64,000 bases of DNA from Bacillota bacterium (GTDB taxonomy: Bacteria; Bacillota; Clostridia; Monoglobales; Firm-18). The stretch spans positions 62,001 through 126,000 of the forward strand of contig JAKJBX010000002.1 of NCBI GenBank assembly GCA_022706765.1, read 5' to 3'. The notes below the pieces were generated by a model, which had not been told where the DNA came from, made no database searches, and saw nothing but the letters and a program-made list of their open reading frames with translations. This document shows, piece by piece, positions 51,965 to 60,262 of the stretch; position 1 is the first letter of the stretch, and the number at the start of each line of letters is the position of its first letter. Made by a program: the position numbers and the translations under genes.

Positions 51965-52162
51965 TTATTTTAACAGCTCCGAATCTAAATATATTCTTGA
52001 ACCGGTCGCACCTTGCTGTCCTTGATACTTCCCTTTATATGGATTTAAAGCGGTTCTGTCTAATTGGGCGAATACCAATTGTCCGACCCGGCGCCCCGAT
52101 ACTAATTCAATGGCGCATTTATTGGCATTAAAAAGCTCTAATGTGTTTATTTTAAATATCAA
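51965..52162 (-). pseudogene. 3' fragment of a dCTP deaminase/dUTPase-like gene
   Basis: An open frame of 65 codons contains VGQLVFAQLDRTALNPYKGKYQGQQGATGSRIYLDSE, which matches the C terminus of Dcd (dCTP deaminase) with its PY..KYQGQ.G...SRI ending. The catalytic first two thirds are missing (the full-length family is ~175-190 residues). The resemblance starts near codon 17; the preceding residues may be unrelated. The remnant marks the start of the A+T-rich right part of the window. Confidence 0.65.
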
Positions 52163-52171
52163 AAGAAGTGT

Positions 52172-52321
52172 ATGGATTGTGCAAATCTAAAACCATGCAA
52201 ACATATTCCGGGAATGGAACACCTTGAACATCGGTTGTATAGATGCAGCTTTAAAAACTCGATGGACCTTGTTTTGACTTCTCCAATATGTAAACATTAT
52301 CGTAAAAATAGCTTATACTAA
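52172..52321 (+). CDS. Cys/His-rich small ORF (49 aa)
   Basis: The 49-codon frame starts at ATG 52172 (MDCANLKPCKHIPGMEHLEH) and has five Cys/His pairs including C3, C9-x-H, C25 and C40-x-H, a zinc-ribbon-like content. The ribosome-binding site is weak (AAAGAAG). It is in an otherwise gene-poor area and may be a chance frame or decayed. Confidence 0.3.
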   Translation: MDCANLKPCKHIPGMEHLEHRLYRCSFKNSMDLVLTSPICKHYRKNSLY

Positions 52322-52614
52322 CAAAGCTTGCTATCTGTAATAAAATCATTTTCCATATGACATAAGTAGTATATTAACGAAATTATAGCTGTTGACACCG
52401 TTTTTATACGGTGTTAATTTTTATAGCTTATTTGCCTAAAGTCAAAAAGCTATAAAAATTAAGATAGCTGGTGGGTGTCATTTATAACTCAAAGTGCGCA
52501 GTATAGTAATCTTTCAGCAAAACCAAATATACAAACCATAAAAATAAAGACGCAAGGCAAAAACAAATTTGTTTTCACTTTACATCCTTATTAACCTTAA
52601 TCCAAGGGTTTTAT
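52322..52614. other. A+T-rich intergenic stretch with two hairpins
   Basis: ACACCGT...ACGGTGT (about 52395-52414) is followed by AATTTTTATAGCTT/AAGCTATAAAAATT (52416-52460), a perfect 14-bp stem. No ORF of note is present. It borders the tRNA remnant. Confidence 0.4.
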
Positions 52615-52671
52615 TGGTGCGGCCAAGAGGACTTGAACCTCCATGTCATTGCTGACACATGGACCTGATGG
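52615..52671 (-). tRNA. 3' half of a tRNA-Leu(CAG), integration-site remnant
   Basis: On the minus strand the sequence runs from the anticodon loop (ATCAGGT with CAG) through a long variable arm (TGTCA GCAA TGACA), T arm (GGAGG TTCAAGT CCTCT), acceptor strand TGGCCGC and ACCA. The 5' half is missing: the bases before the loop (GTTACC) do not pair with the anticodon stem CCATG. Such half tRNAs are left when an element integrates into the anticodon loop of a tRNA gene. Confidence 0.75.
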
Positions 52672-52759
52672 TAACGACACCTTGGTGAAAGAATTTCTTG
52701 ATAAAAATCACCCAACATCAAAAACGATTGCTCCTTCTGATATCATTTTTATATTAAAT

Positions 52760-53377
52760 TTACATGGAAATATCAAAGTTTGGAGTAATTGGTGTTACAA
52801 TTTCACTGATAGCGTCTTTTAAATATGTATCAACACCGTTTGCTGCATGAATAGTAGCTATCATCAACTTATCAGTATCTATCTTTGAAAAATCCATTTC
52901 ATAGCCCGCTTCAAATGCTAATTGGGCTAAAAATACTCTTTGGGTTCTGCCATTACCTTCTCTAAAAGGGTGCAAATTATTAGTAACACAGTAAAAATCG
53001 GTAATTTTTTCAATAAAATCATCTTTTTCAAGATCTTTGAAAAAGTTTTCGCTTTTAAGGCGGTCAAAACAGGCAATAGCAATCCGTTTAATATCTTTAG
53101 CCTTTACAAAATTGGTACCTTTTTTTGATATATTTACAGTCCGTATAATACCTGCCCAGTCATATAAGTCCTCAAATAAGAATTTATGAATTGCTCTATA
53201 ATGTTCAAAATCAAACTTCCCGTTGATCGGGTCATGTTGAAGCGTGGAAATTTTTGCAAGGGTAATATTAGATTCTATGATTTCTAATTGCTTTTCATCG
53301 TGTATATTCAGTTTGTTAATAAGGCAGGTGGTTCCATCATAACAATTATCTGTAAGTGCGTCTATATTGTAACTCAT
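52760..53377 (-). CDS. Fic domain AMP-transferase (toxin)
   Basis: The 205-residue protein has the full Fic motif HPFREGNGRTQR (HxFx[DE]GNGRxxR), including catalytic His, and GKFDFEHYRAIHKFLFEDLYDWAGIIRTV before it. Fic enzymes transfer AMP from ATP to hydroxyl residues of targets such as gyrase. Its start overlaps the stop of a small antitoxin gene (ATGA). Compact size and partner fit the VbhT/FicT toxin class. Confidence 0.9.
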   Translation of the reverse strand: MSYNIDALTDNCYDGTTCLINKLNIHDEKQLEIIESNITLAKISTLQHDPINGKFDFEHYRAIHKFLFEDLYDWAGIIRTVNISKKGTNFVKAKDIKRIAIACFDRLKSENFFKDLEKDDFIEKITDFYCVTNNLHPFREGNGRTQRVFLAQLAFEAGYEMDFSKIDTDKLMIATIHAANGVDTYLKDAISEIVTPITPNFDISM

Positions 53378-53541
53378 TGTGCAGCAACCCCGGATTTTTG
53401 TTTTACAAGCTCAATATATTGCGCCATATTAATTTCTTTTTCTAAAAGCTTTCTGCACCACTCAACACATTCACTGTCAACCTGATAGCCTTCCATTTTT
53501 ACAGATGCAATTGCATTTTCTATCGCTTTATCTATTGACAT
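53374..53541 (-). CDS. Fic antitoxin, VbhA/FicA-like (55 aa)
   Basis: The 55-residue protein carries SVKMEG (residues 13-18), an exact match to the class I Fic inhibitory motif [S/T]xxxE[G/N] whose Glu blocks the ATP site. The rest is helical (SIDKAIENAIASVKMEGYQV, VEWCRKLLEKEI). GGTGGAGGG precedes ATG 53541. It overlaps fic by four bases, the standard toxin-antitoxin layout. Confidence 0.85.
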   Translation of the reverse strand: MSIDKAIENAIASVKMEGYQVDSECVEWCRKLLEKEINMAQYIELVKQKSGVAAQ

Positions 53542-53796
53542 AATGCCCTCCACCCTTTCAAACTTTTATAATAGTAGTATACCATAAAGCAGAGAAAAAT
53601 ACAACACAAATATTCCATATTGAAGCTCTCATATTCTATATCAAAAAATGTACCACTGTAAACAAAGAAACAACCTTTTATTTTTCGGCTAAATTTTCTC
53701 AAAATCACTTACATTAAAACTCAAAGCTATGTTCACTTCCCAAAATCAAGCTTTTTTCAAATTTGGAAAGTTGACGCAACATAGTTTAGTTGATTC

Positions 53797-54977
53797 TTAA
53801 TCAGCAGAATCCGAATACTTCTCACCAATACTCTTATACGATGTGCTGATTGCATCGTAGAAATCAAGCTTGAGCCAAGCAATAAAGTCCTGTCTTTGTT
53901 TTGAGTTTTCCTCAGATTTTCGGCATGCCAAATATTTTTCACGGGCGAGCTTGCTCCAAGCTTCGTAATCTTCATCGTCAATTTTACCGCATGCCATTTG
54001 GTTTTTATAGTTGCTTCTGTATTTATCAACCATTTGCTTAAATGTATTATTTATATAGTTTTCTTTAAAAGCCTTCTGTGCGCCCAAAACCGTGCAGGGT
54101 TTTTTCTCATTTTTCATAATTCTGCTGCAATATTTTGTATCACTTCTGCCGGTGACAATAAACAGGTGATTGCAGTTTTCACAAATCTTAATCAGGATAT
54201 TACGGTTAGCAAGATTCATAAGCTCGAATATAATCATCTCGTCAACCGTATTGAATTGCTCTGTTTTATGTATTCTAACATTTTCTTTTGTTAAAATTTC
54301 AAGCGCTTCCTTCCTGGTATATCTTCATCAAGCGGTATATTTGGAGCAAGGCATATACTCTGGTAACGGTTAATATAATAAGGTTTCTCTCCCATAAACA
54401 AACGTAGCCTGTCCATAGCATACAGAATTTTCAGCAAACTCATTTTGGGGTACTGCTTTTTGTACTCTGTTATTGCAGAAATTTCCGAAAAAATCATTAT
54501 TCGCTTTTGATATATTTCTTCAAGATAAGTTTCCTTCAGTTTTTGTAATACCTCAGTCTGTTGCAGTCCGTCTGTTTTATATGAATTATCTAAATTAAGC
54601 AGTCGCATTGTATTGTCAATAGCTATCTCCGGAAACTCTCGTGACATCATTGCATTTGAGGCAAAAGAATTTATGTAAATACAGTAATACGGATTTTTAA
54701 GAGCTGCCTTATTTCTTTTTTCAAAATATTTTTTCATAAACTCATAAGGCTCGGGCGTCTCTTTTTGGATACAGTTTGAAATTATATAGTCAAATATTTG
54801 CTCAAAGTCAGCTAAATCAATATCTGTAAACTGAATCAAATATGTACCGAGTTCTGATTTAAATATCCGTCTTTGACTCGATAAATTTTTTGAAAAATCT
54901 GATTTTGTAACATAAAGCTTATTCATTAATATGTTAATCAAAATATTTTTCTCACTGCACCACGCCTCTGATATCAT
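53797..54977 (-). pseudogene. DUF6076-like gene interrupted by a frameshift
   Basis: Two frames make one ~390-residue protein. The first (54977-54291) ends DEDIPGRKRLKF and a stop. The next frame runs uninterrupted across the same region (EALEILTKENVRI) into a second frame with CENCNHLFIVTGRSDTKYCS and KYRSNYKNQ..., ending at 53797. The Cys zinc-ribbon C terminus is the hallmark of DUF6076 proteins found in clostridial mobile DNA. The shift lies at the G/A-rich stretch near 54305-54315. It is either a real mutation or a sequence error. Confidence 0.65.
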
Positions 54978-55226
54978 ACATTTCAGCTCCTATCTCAATA
55001 GATAATCTAATTCTACTTTGTTATCTATACAGAATTGTACCACATTCTCTTCTATGTTACAATAGGCTCGCTCAATAAATATAAGGTTAAAATATTTATC
55101 GGAGCGGATTTGTTTTTTATTCCCGGTGAGTTTAAAAAGCAGATTGCAATAAGTAATACAATATTAAGTAAAATAATAATTAAGTATTTCTGTCACCGGA
55201 AAGAAATAAAAGAGGAGGTTAATAAT

Positions 55227-55529
55227 TTGAGAAAAGAAACATTCTATGTTCAGACAAAGGTATTTGAAAAAGATCTTACCACTTCAGAAATGTGTGTGTA
55301 TTTTTATCTGTGCAGCTGTGCTAACAAGGACAGAGTATGTTTTCCGACAAGAAGGAAAATAAGGAATGCAACAGGACTGTGCAACGCAACAATTACAAAT
55401 AGCATCGCGGGACTTAAAAGTAAAAATATGCTGACCTATACACCGCAGTACACTAAATCCTCAGGCGGTAAAATGAGGCAAACATCAAACCTGTATCAGA
55501 TTTTCAATTTATCCAAGAGTGAAGAATAA
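55227..55529 (+). CDS. Small helix-turn-helix protein
   Basis: The ~100-residue protein starts at TTG 55227 behind GAGGAGG. It contains a winged-helix domain of the HTH_36/replication-initiator kind: TSEMCVYFYLCSCANKDRVCFPTRRKIRNATGLCNATITNSIAGLKSKNML. Proteins of this type precede recombinase or replication genes in Firmicute mobile elements. Upstream frame sequence (to 55035) has no ribosome-binding site and is probably untranslated. Confidence 0.7.
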   Translation: MRKETFYVQTKVFEKDLTTSEMCVYFYLCSCANKDRVCFPTRRKIRNATGLCNATITNSIAGLKSKNMLTYTPQYTKSSGGKMRQTSNLYQIFNLSKSEE

Positions 55530-55746
55530 TGCGAGATTATTTCTAAGCAGGATAAAAGCGCTGGGTGGTTTTCCCTCCCTGCGCAGTGAAACACCCACCG
55601 GCAGTGCCGTTGGGGAACCCTAAATCCAAGGTAGTTTTTGAAAAGTACATCGAAATGCACCTTAGAATTTTAATAAATGCCGAAACAAAGGCATTTAAAG
55701 CAAATAAAAAAACAAGGTGGTACGAAAAAGGAGGCTGATTTGCACT
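55530..55746 (+). other. Short non-coding stretch with G+C-rich hairpin
   Basis: TGGGTGG...CCACCCA-like pairing (TGGGTGGTTTT ... AACACCCACC) near 55560-55598 stands out against the A+T-rich surroundings. Otherwise no feature seen. Confidence 0.35.
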
Positions 55747-55884
55747 ATGGCAAGAAAAGAAGTACCGATAAAAATTAAAGAAGTTATTTTCACATACACA
55801 GGCACGGACAATGATTTCAATGTTTTCTTAAAAGCAATAATCAATGAGTATCTGACAAAAAATATTCTTCCGGAAAAAGATTAA
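55747..55884 (+). CDS. Small protein preceding the recombinase (45 aa)
   Basis: The 45-residue ORF beginning MARKEVPIKIKEVIFTYTGT has AAAAAGGAGG ~12 nt upstream of ATG 55747 and ends 60 nt before the recombinase start. Similar short ORFs often precede serine recombinases in clostridial elements, as far as I recall. Function unknown. Confidence 0.5.
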   Translation: MARKEVPIKIKEVIFTYTGTDNDFNVFLKAIINEYLTKNILPEKD

Positions 55885-55944
55885 ATATTGCTGGATATGT
55901 TAAAAAGTTTGTGGTATGTTGTGTTACTGAAGGAGGGGAACAAA

Positions 55945-57570
55945 TTGAAAGTATGGTTATACTACCGTCTGTCGCGTGACGATGATGAAGAATTAAATTC
56001 GCTTACAAATCAGAAAAAGATATTAGTCGACTATGCTAATGCTCACGAGCATGAAATAGTCGGAGAAAGCTTTGATGATAATGTCAGTGGTATGAGCTTC
56101 GACCGTGACGGTATAGAAAAAATCTATGATGTGGTTGACTCCGGAAAAATTGAAGCAATCATTGTAAAAGATTTATCAAGACTCGGCAGACACAGAACGC
56201 AGACAGCACTGTTCATTGATTATCTGAAAACGAATAATGTTCGTGTGCTCTCGGTAACAGAAAATATTGACACGTTCAACGAGGATGATGATTTGCTGAT
56301 TGGTTTCAAGGGAATCATCAACGATTTTTATGCTAAGGATATGAGCAGAAAAATCAGGAGCGGTTACCATCAGAAACAAAAAGAAGGTATTTGTAATATG
56401 CCGCCAATGGGATATTACAAGGATAAAAATACAGGCGAAATAATTATTATGGAGGAACCTGCAAGTGTAGTCCGTCAGATATTTTCATGGTACCTGGAGG
56501 GCTATGGTATTAAAGCAATAGCCCGAATGTTAAATGAAAAAGGTATTAAATCCGCAGCCTATTATCAGAAACAATATAACAAGAAAAACCTCGGCAGCAA
56601 CAAACCGCAAATTGCATTCAAATATCTATGGGAGAACACTGCAGTAAAAAGAATTCTTGAAAATGAATTCTACATAGGCACTCTGATTTGTCACAAGCAA
56701 GAAACGAATAAAATCAGTAAAATACGCAAGACCGTTCCAAAGGAGGAACAGATAAGGCATGAAAACTTTGCTCCTCCAATCATCTCAAAAGAGATGTGGG
56801 AACAAGCACAATTTCTTCTGTCAGACAAACCGGAGCGTAATGTCCGTGCCGGCAAAAACAAACCTCATCACCGATATACAGGATTGCTGGAGTGCGAGGA
56901 CTGCGGCTGCAGCTTCGTGGCACACATCAGGAGGTGGCGAGACAAACCCGACAGGATTGAATATACCTGCAACGGTTATCATCGCTATACAAAAACATAT
57001 TGCTCACCGCACAGAATTGATGAAAGTACCTTGGATAAGCTGATAAACAACGAGCTTATTCAGATAAAGAGTGAAGCACACAAAAATTGGGAGAGCATAG
57101 AAAATGATGTCAAGACATGGGTGGCACAGAAAAATAATGTATCAAAAAGAATATATTCTCTGAATAACCAAATCAACAGCCTTGAGCTTGATATTGAAAA
57201 AATATTGATGGAACGTATCAATGATAAGGAAAACCGTGCCACTTATGATAAAATGCTTGAAAAGCGTAAAACGGAGATAGCTGCTTGCAAGGAGCAAATA
57301 CAAAGCATTAAAAACATTGACGAAACAATCAAGAAGCGTAAGGCAGAAATCAAGCAAAGCATAGATTTGATTGATGAAATTGTCGCAGAGGACGGTATCT
57401 CAAACACGCATCTTCGAATGCTGGTGGAAAAAATCCTTATAAGAGAAAAAGAAGATGGGTTGTCATTAGAAATCATATTGAAAGCACCATTCCTCCAAAA
57501 GGTCAACGAATATGATGAAAACGGTGAAATATCTGCATGCTTTGTAGAATTGCATGATGCAAGTGTATGA
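55945..57570 (+). CDS. Large serine recombinase
   Basis: The ~541-residue recombinase has a resolvase domain (YYRLSRDDDEE with catalytic Ser, VKDLSRLGRHRT and YAKDMSRKIRSGY), a recombinase domain (~170-290), a zinc ribbon (CEDCGCSFVAH) and a coiled coil with a C-terminal segment. Such enzymes integrate and excise phages and conjugative elements. The start at TTG 55945 has GAAGGAGGGG upstream and gives the normal N terminus. A terminator-like hairpin follows at 57577-57622. Confidence 0.92.
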   Translation: MKVWLYYRLSRDDDEELNSLTNQKKILVDYANAHEHEIVGESFDDNVSGMSFDRDGIEKIYDVVDSGKIEAIIVKDLSRLGRHRTQTALFIDYLKTNNVRVLSVTENIDTFNEDDDLLIGFKGIINDFYAKDMSRKIRSGYHQKQKEGICNMPPMGYYKDKNTGEIIIMEEPASVVRQIFSWYLEGYGIKAIARMLNEKGIKSAAYYQKQYNKKNLGSNKPQIAFKYLWENTAVKRILENEFYIGTLICHKQETNKISKIRKTVPKEEQIRHENFAPPIISKEMWEQAQFLLSDKPERNVRAGKNKPHHRYTGLLECEDCGCSFVAHIRRWRDKPDRIEYTCNGYHRYTKTYCSPHRIDESTLDKLINNELIQIKSEAHKNWESIENDVKTWVAQKNNVSKRIYSLNNQINSLELDIEKILMERINDKENRATYDKMLEKRKTEIAACKEQIQSIKNIDETIKKRKAEIKQSIDLIDEIVAEDGISNTHLRMLVEKILIREKEDGLSLEIILKAPFLQKVNEYDENGEISACFVELHDASV

Positions 57571-57576
57571 AACAAA

Positions 57577-57622
57577 AACGGCGGTATATTTGAGGAATTA
57601 ACCTAAAATATATCGCCGTTAA
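57577..57622 (+). terminator. Terminator after the recombinase
   Basis: AACGGCGGTATATTT ... AAATATATCGCCGTT form a long stem. Confidence 0.6.
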
Positions 57623-57661
57623 CTATGTAGTGTCAAACAAGCGTCACATGGCGAAATTAAG

Positions 57662-57704
57662 GGCTGTACTTACCCGATTATAGAAAAATCGGGTAAGTAC
57701 AGCC
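57662..57704. repeat. Perfect 18-bp inverted repeat
   Basis: GGCTGTACTTACCCGATT and its exact complement flank a 7-nt loop. It lies between recombinase and nucleotidyltransferase genes and might be a terminator or element end. Confidence 0.6.
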
Positions 57705-57766
57705 TAATATGTTTAAATCGAAAACACGGGCATTTTGGGGCAATGATTTAAGACGTATAATAATTA

Positions 57767-58069
57767 TCATAATTGTTCATATAAGACTATTTCATTTTTC
57801 ACATAATCTTTAATCAGGGACTTGTCAAGCGAGGAGTATGTCATAACATCAACAGGCTTTTGCAAAGTATCTGACACGGCATTAACAAAAGCGTTGAAAC
57901 GGAAAAGTCCGTGAATAGCTCCTTTATCAATCAGTAAATCAATGTCATTTTCGGGGGTTGGTGTTCCCATTGCATAAGAGCCAAACAAAGCGACCTTTTG
58001 TACGCCTATGTCTTTTGCAATAGGTGATATTAAAGAGATGAGCTCGTCAATACTATAAATTTTAGGCAT
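57767..58069 (-). CDS. MNT-type nucleotidyltransferase
   Basis: The 100-residue protein starts MPKIYSIDELISLISP and carries VALFGSYAMGTPTPENDIDLLID, the GS..xG.....DhDh nucleotidyltransferase signature. MNT proteins of this size (MntA) are antitoxins that AMPylate an HEPN RNase partner, usually adjacent. No HEPN gene is visible on either side. GAGG lies ~10 nt before ATG 58069. Confidence 0.85.
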   Translation of the reverse strand: MPKIYSIDELISLISPIAKDIGVQKVALFGSYAMGTPTPENDIDLLIDKGAIHGLFRFNAFVNAVSDTLQKPVDVMTYSSLDKSLIKDYVKNEIVLYEQL

Positions 58070-58088
58070 ATGAATATACCTCGATAAA

Positions 58089-58121
58089 TGCAAAATCCTA
58101 AGCCAAAAGGCTTAGGATTTT
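58089..58121 (-). terminator. Terminator between hemolysin III gene and nucleotidyltransferase
   Basis: CAAAATCCTAAGCC AAAA GGCTTAGGATTTTG is a perfect hairpin. Confidence 0.75.
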
Positions 58122-58298
58122 GGGCGAGGAGAACGAAACCAAATAGATGCCGCTATTTCTCCACCTTTGATTCGTAAGTTTTTAAGATAAATTTATTTTC
58201 TTTATGCCTTTTAAATTTAGTCAATATTTATCTTTGCAGGTTAGATTTTTAATCCCAACTGCAAGGTCTGCTCATAATGGTAATTCATTCACAAACTT

Positions 58299-58931
58299 TT
58301 AAATAAACAACTTAAACATAAATACAACATGGAATGCACTGCCGGCCATTACAAAAAGATGAAAAATCTCGTGAAATCCAATCCACTTCAAACTCAATTT
58401 AGGCCACTTCAAACCATAAATGACCGCTCCGAATATATAGAATAGTCCACCCAATAAAAAAAGCACTAATGCGGAAGAAGAAACTGCTTTAGCAAGGGGA
58501 TAAATAGCAATCATAACCATACCCCCCATAAAAATATAAATTCCTGTGGACAACCATCTTGGTGCATCAAGCCAAAATGATTTCATTATAATTCCACCAA
58601 TTGCTATAGTCCAAACAACACAAAGAAGAGAATATCCCCACGCTCCTCTAAGGGGTACAAGGCAAACAGGGGTATACGTCCCTGCTATAAGGACAAAAAT
58701 CATAATATGGTCAATTCTTCTTAAAATCTTTGTTGTATGTTCCGATAGAGTAAACATATGATAAATTGCGCTTGCTGAATATAAAAGCAAAAGCGCGGCA
58801 CCAAAAATTGACAAAGACACAACATGCCAAGCAGTTGCAGATTGGGTAGCAATATAAATAAGTATAGTTGTAATTGGTATAGCCAGAATTGCGCCTAATA
58901 AATGTGTTAAGCTGCTTATAGGGTCTTTCAT
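58299..58931 (-). CDS. trhA: Hemolysin III family (PAQR/TrhA) membrane protein
   Basis: The 210-residue protein has seven TM helices and begins MKDPISSLTHLLGAIL; its YSASAIYHMF, RRIDHIMIFVLIAGTYTPVC and FHEIFHLFVMAGSAFHVVFMF segments contain the conserved Ser/His/Asp of PAQR-type hydrolases. Bacterial members influence membrane fluidity. Cytolytic activity is not to be assumed. The ribosome-binding site (GAGGTGA) is about 18 nt from the ATG, rather far. Confidence 0.9.
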   Translation of the reverse strand: MKDPISSLTHLLGAILAIPITTILIYIATQSATAWHVVSLSIFGAALLLLYSASAIYHMFTLSEHTTKILRRIDHIMIFVLIAGTYTPVCLVPLRGAWGYSLLCVVWTIAIGGIIMKSFWLDAPRWLSTGIYIFMGGMVMIAIYPLAKAVSSSALVLFLLGGLFYIFGAVIYGLKWPKLSLKWIGFHEIFHLFVMAGSAFHVVFMFKLFI

Positions 58932-58996
58932 TTTATTAAATATCGAAAATCACCTCTGTTGATATTTTATAATTTTTTATATCATGTATCACTATA

Positions 58997-60262
58997 TTAT
59001 TTTTCACTGGATATATTATCATTATTTTTTACGGATCTAACAATCTTAATCCATGTTGCTTTTGTTTTTTCAAAATCCTTGTAATGCTTTTCAACATTCT
59101 TGCAATAATAATCAAATTCAGTGAATATGGTTTTAAACTCATCGTTTTTAAAATACGCACATATTTTTGGAATTACGTCTTTCAAATCCTCGTTGATTTT
59201 TGCTATTCTTTCGTCAAAGTTTTTTCTGTCCGCTATGTAAAGCAACAATGGCTTATATCTAATCCAGCCTATGGATGCTTTTAAAAAACGTGTTGTAACC
59301 ACCCCTTGATCCGGATTCACTATTTTCAGTGCATTGGGAAGCACGCCTAACAACAAATGCTCATAGACGCCAAATCCGTCATGAAAGGTATAGCAAGGCA
59401 CTTTTCGTATTTCGCATTCGCCTATGGAGGTGCTTAAAAAAGTATCTTCTCCTCTTGCGCCCGGCGGATTGTAAAAGGGAAATATTTTATCAATATTTTT
59501 GAGGTTAAATCCTAAATTAGCGCCTGAGATGAATTTCATGCCGTTTATTTCTTTCACATATTCAACCTTTTTGCTGCCTATAACATCAAGATCTGCAAAA
59601 GTTACACCTCCGTTATCCATTTTTTCCCTTACTGATTCCCAGTTTATTATATCATTGCTGATAGATTCTATGTACAGCTTGAAATCTTCCTCTGTTAAGC
59701 TGATATTAAAATTCATATGGGGTATTGGCGAAATGTATCCGCAATGATGCCCATGTGTCATATCGGCATGTGCGATGTTATTAATATGGGTGGATATTAC
59801 TTCCTGCCCTTTCCATACAATGCTTTTATTTATGTTTATGGTAGCAATCGGATACTCGTCATCATCTAAAAAAATAAGATAGTCCATTTTATTTTTAAGC
59901 GCAAAATATAAGACTATGTTTCGTTTCATGGCGTAGCCCTCGCCAAATATCAAGTTTGCTTCGACGCGGGTTATAACATTCTTTTCTATGAGATGTTTAG
60001 CCTCATTTTCAATCGCATTATTTCCTAAATAATGCGCCGAATCAACCGTATCAAGAATTTCTTCATCGGAAACTCTGTAATCGCTGAATTTTGTGCTGGA
60101 ATATTTAAGGTCATACGCAACGAACAAATGAAGCGCAAAATTTTTGGTATCTAAAATACCGGATTCATTCCAATTGTCAATATAAGTTTTTACAACGCTC
60201 TTAAAGCTTTTACGCCCTGTTACAAAACCGATGCCAACATTAATTTTGCTTTTCATCTTCAT
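58997..60262 (-). CDS. Glycosyltransferase-like protein, paralogue 1
   Basis: The 421-residue protein is cytoplasmic, with NVGIGFVTGRKSFKSVV at the N terminus, MDYLIFLDDDEYPIATI (a DxD-like metal-nucleotide motif) and the conserved block FPFYNPPGARGEDTFLSTS. It is A+T rich. It overlaps the upstream glycosyltransferase by four bases (ATGA). A close paralogue lies at 62720-63976. I do not recognise a named family; the DDD motif and neighbours argue for a GT-A type sugar transferase in surface glycan assembly. Confidence 0.65.
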   Translation of the reverse strand: MKMKSKINVGIGFVTGRKSFKSVVKTYIDNWNESGILDTKNFALHLFVAYDLKYSSTKFSDYRVSDEEILDTVDSAHYLGNNAIENEAKHLIEKNVITRVEANLIFGEGYAMKRNIVLYFALKNKMDYLIFLDDDEYPIATININKSIVWKGQEVISTHINNIAHADMTHGHHCGYISPIPHMNFNISLTEEDFKLYIESISNDIINWESVREKMDNGGVTFADLDVIGSKKVEYVKEINGMKFISGANLGFNLKNIDKIFPFYNPPGARGEDTFLSTSIGECEIRKVPCYTFHDGFGVYEHLLLGVLPNALKIVNPDQGVVTTRFLKASIGWIRYKPLLLYIADRKNFDERIAKINEDLKDVIPKICAYFKNDEFKTIFTEFDYYCKNVEKHYKDFEKTKATWIKIVRSVKNNDNISSEK

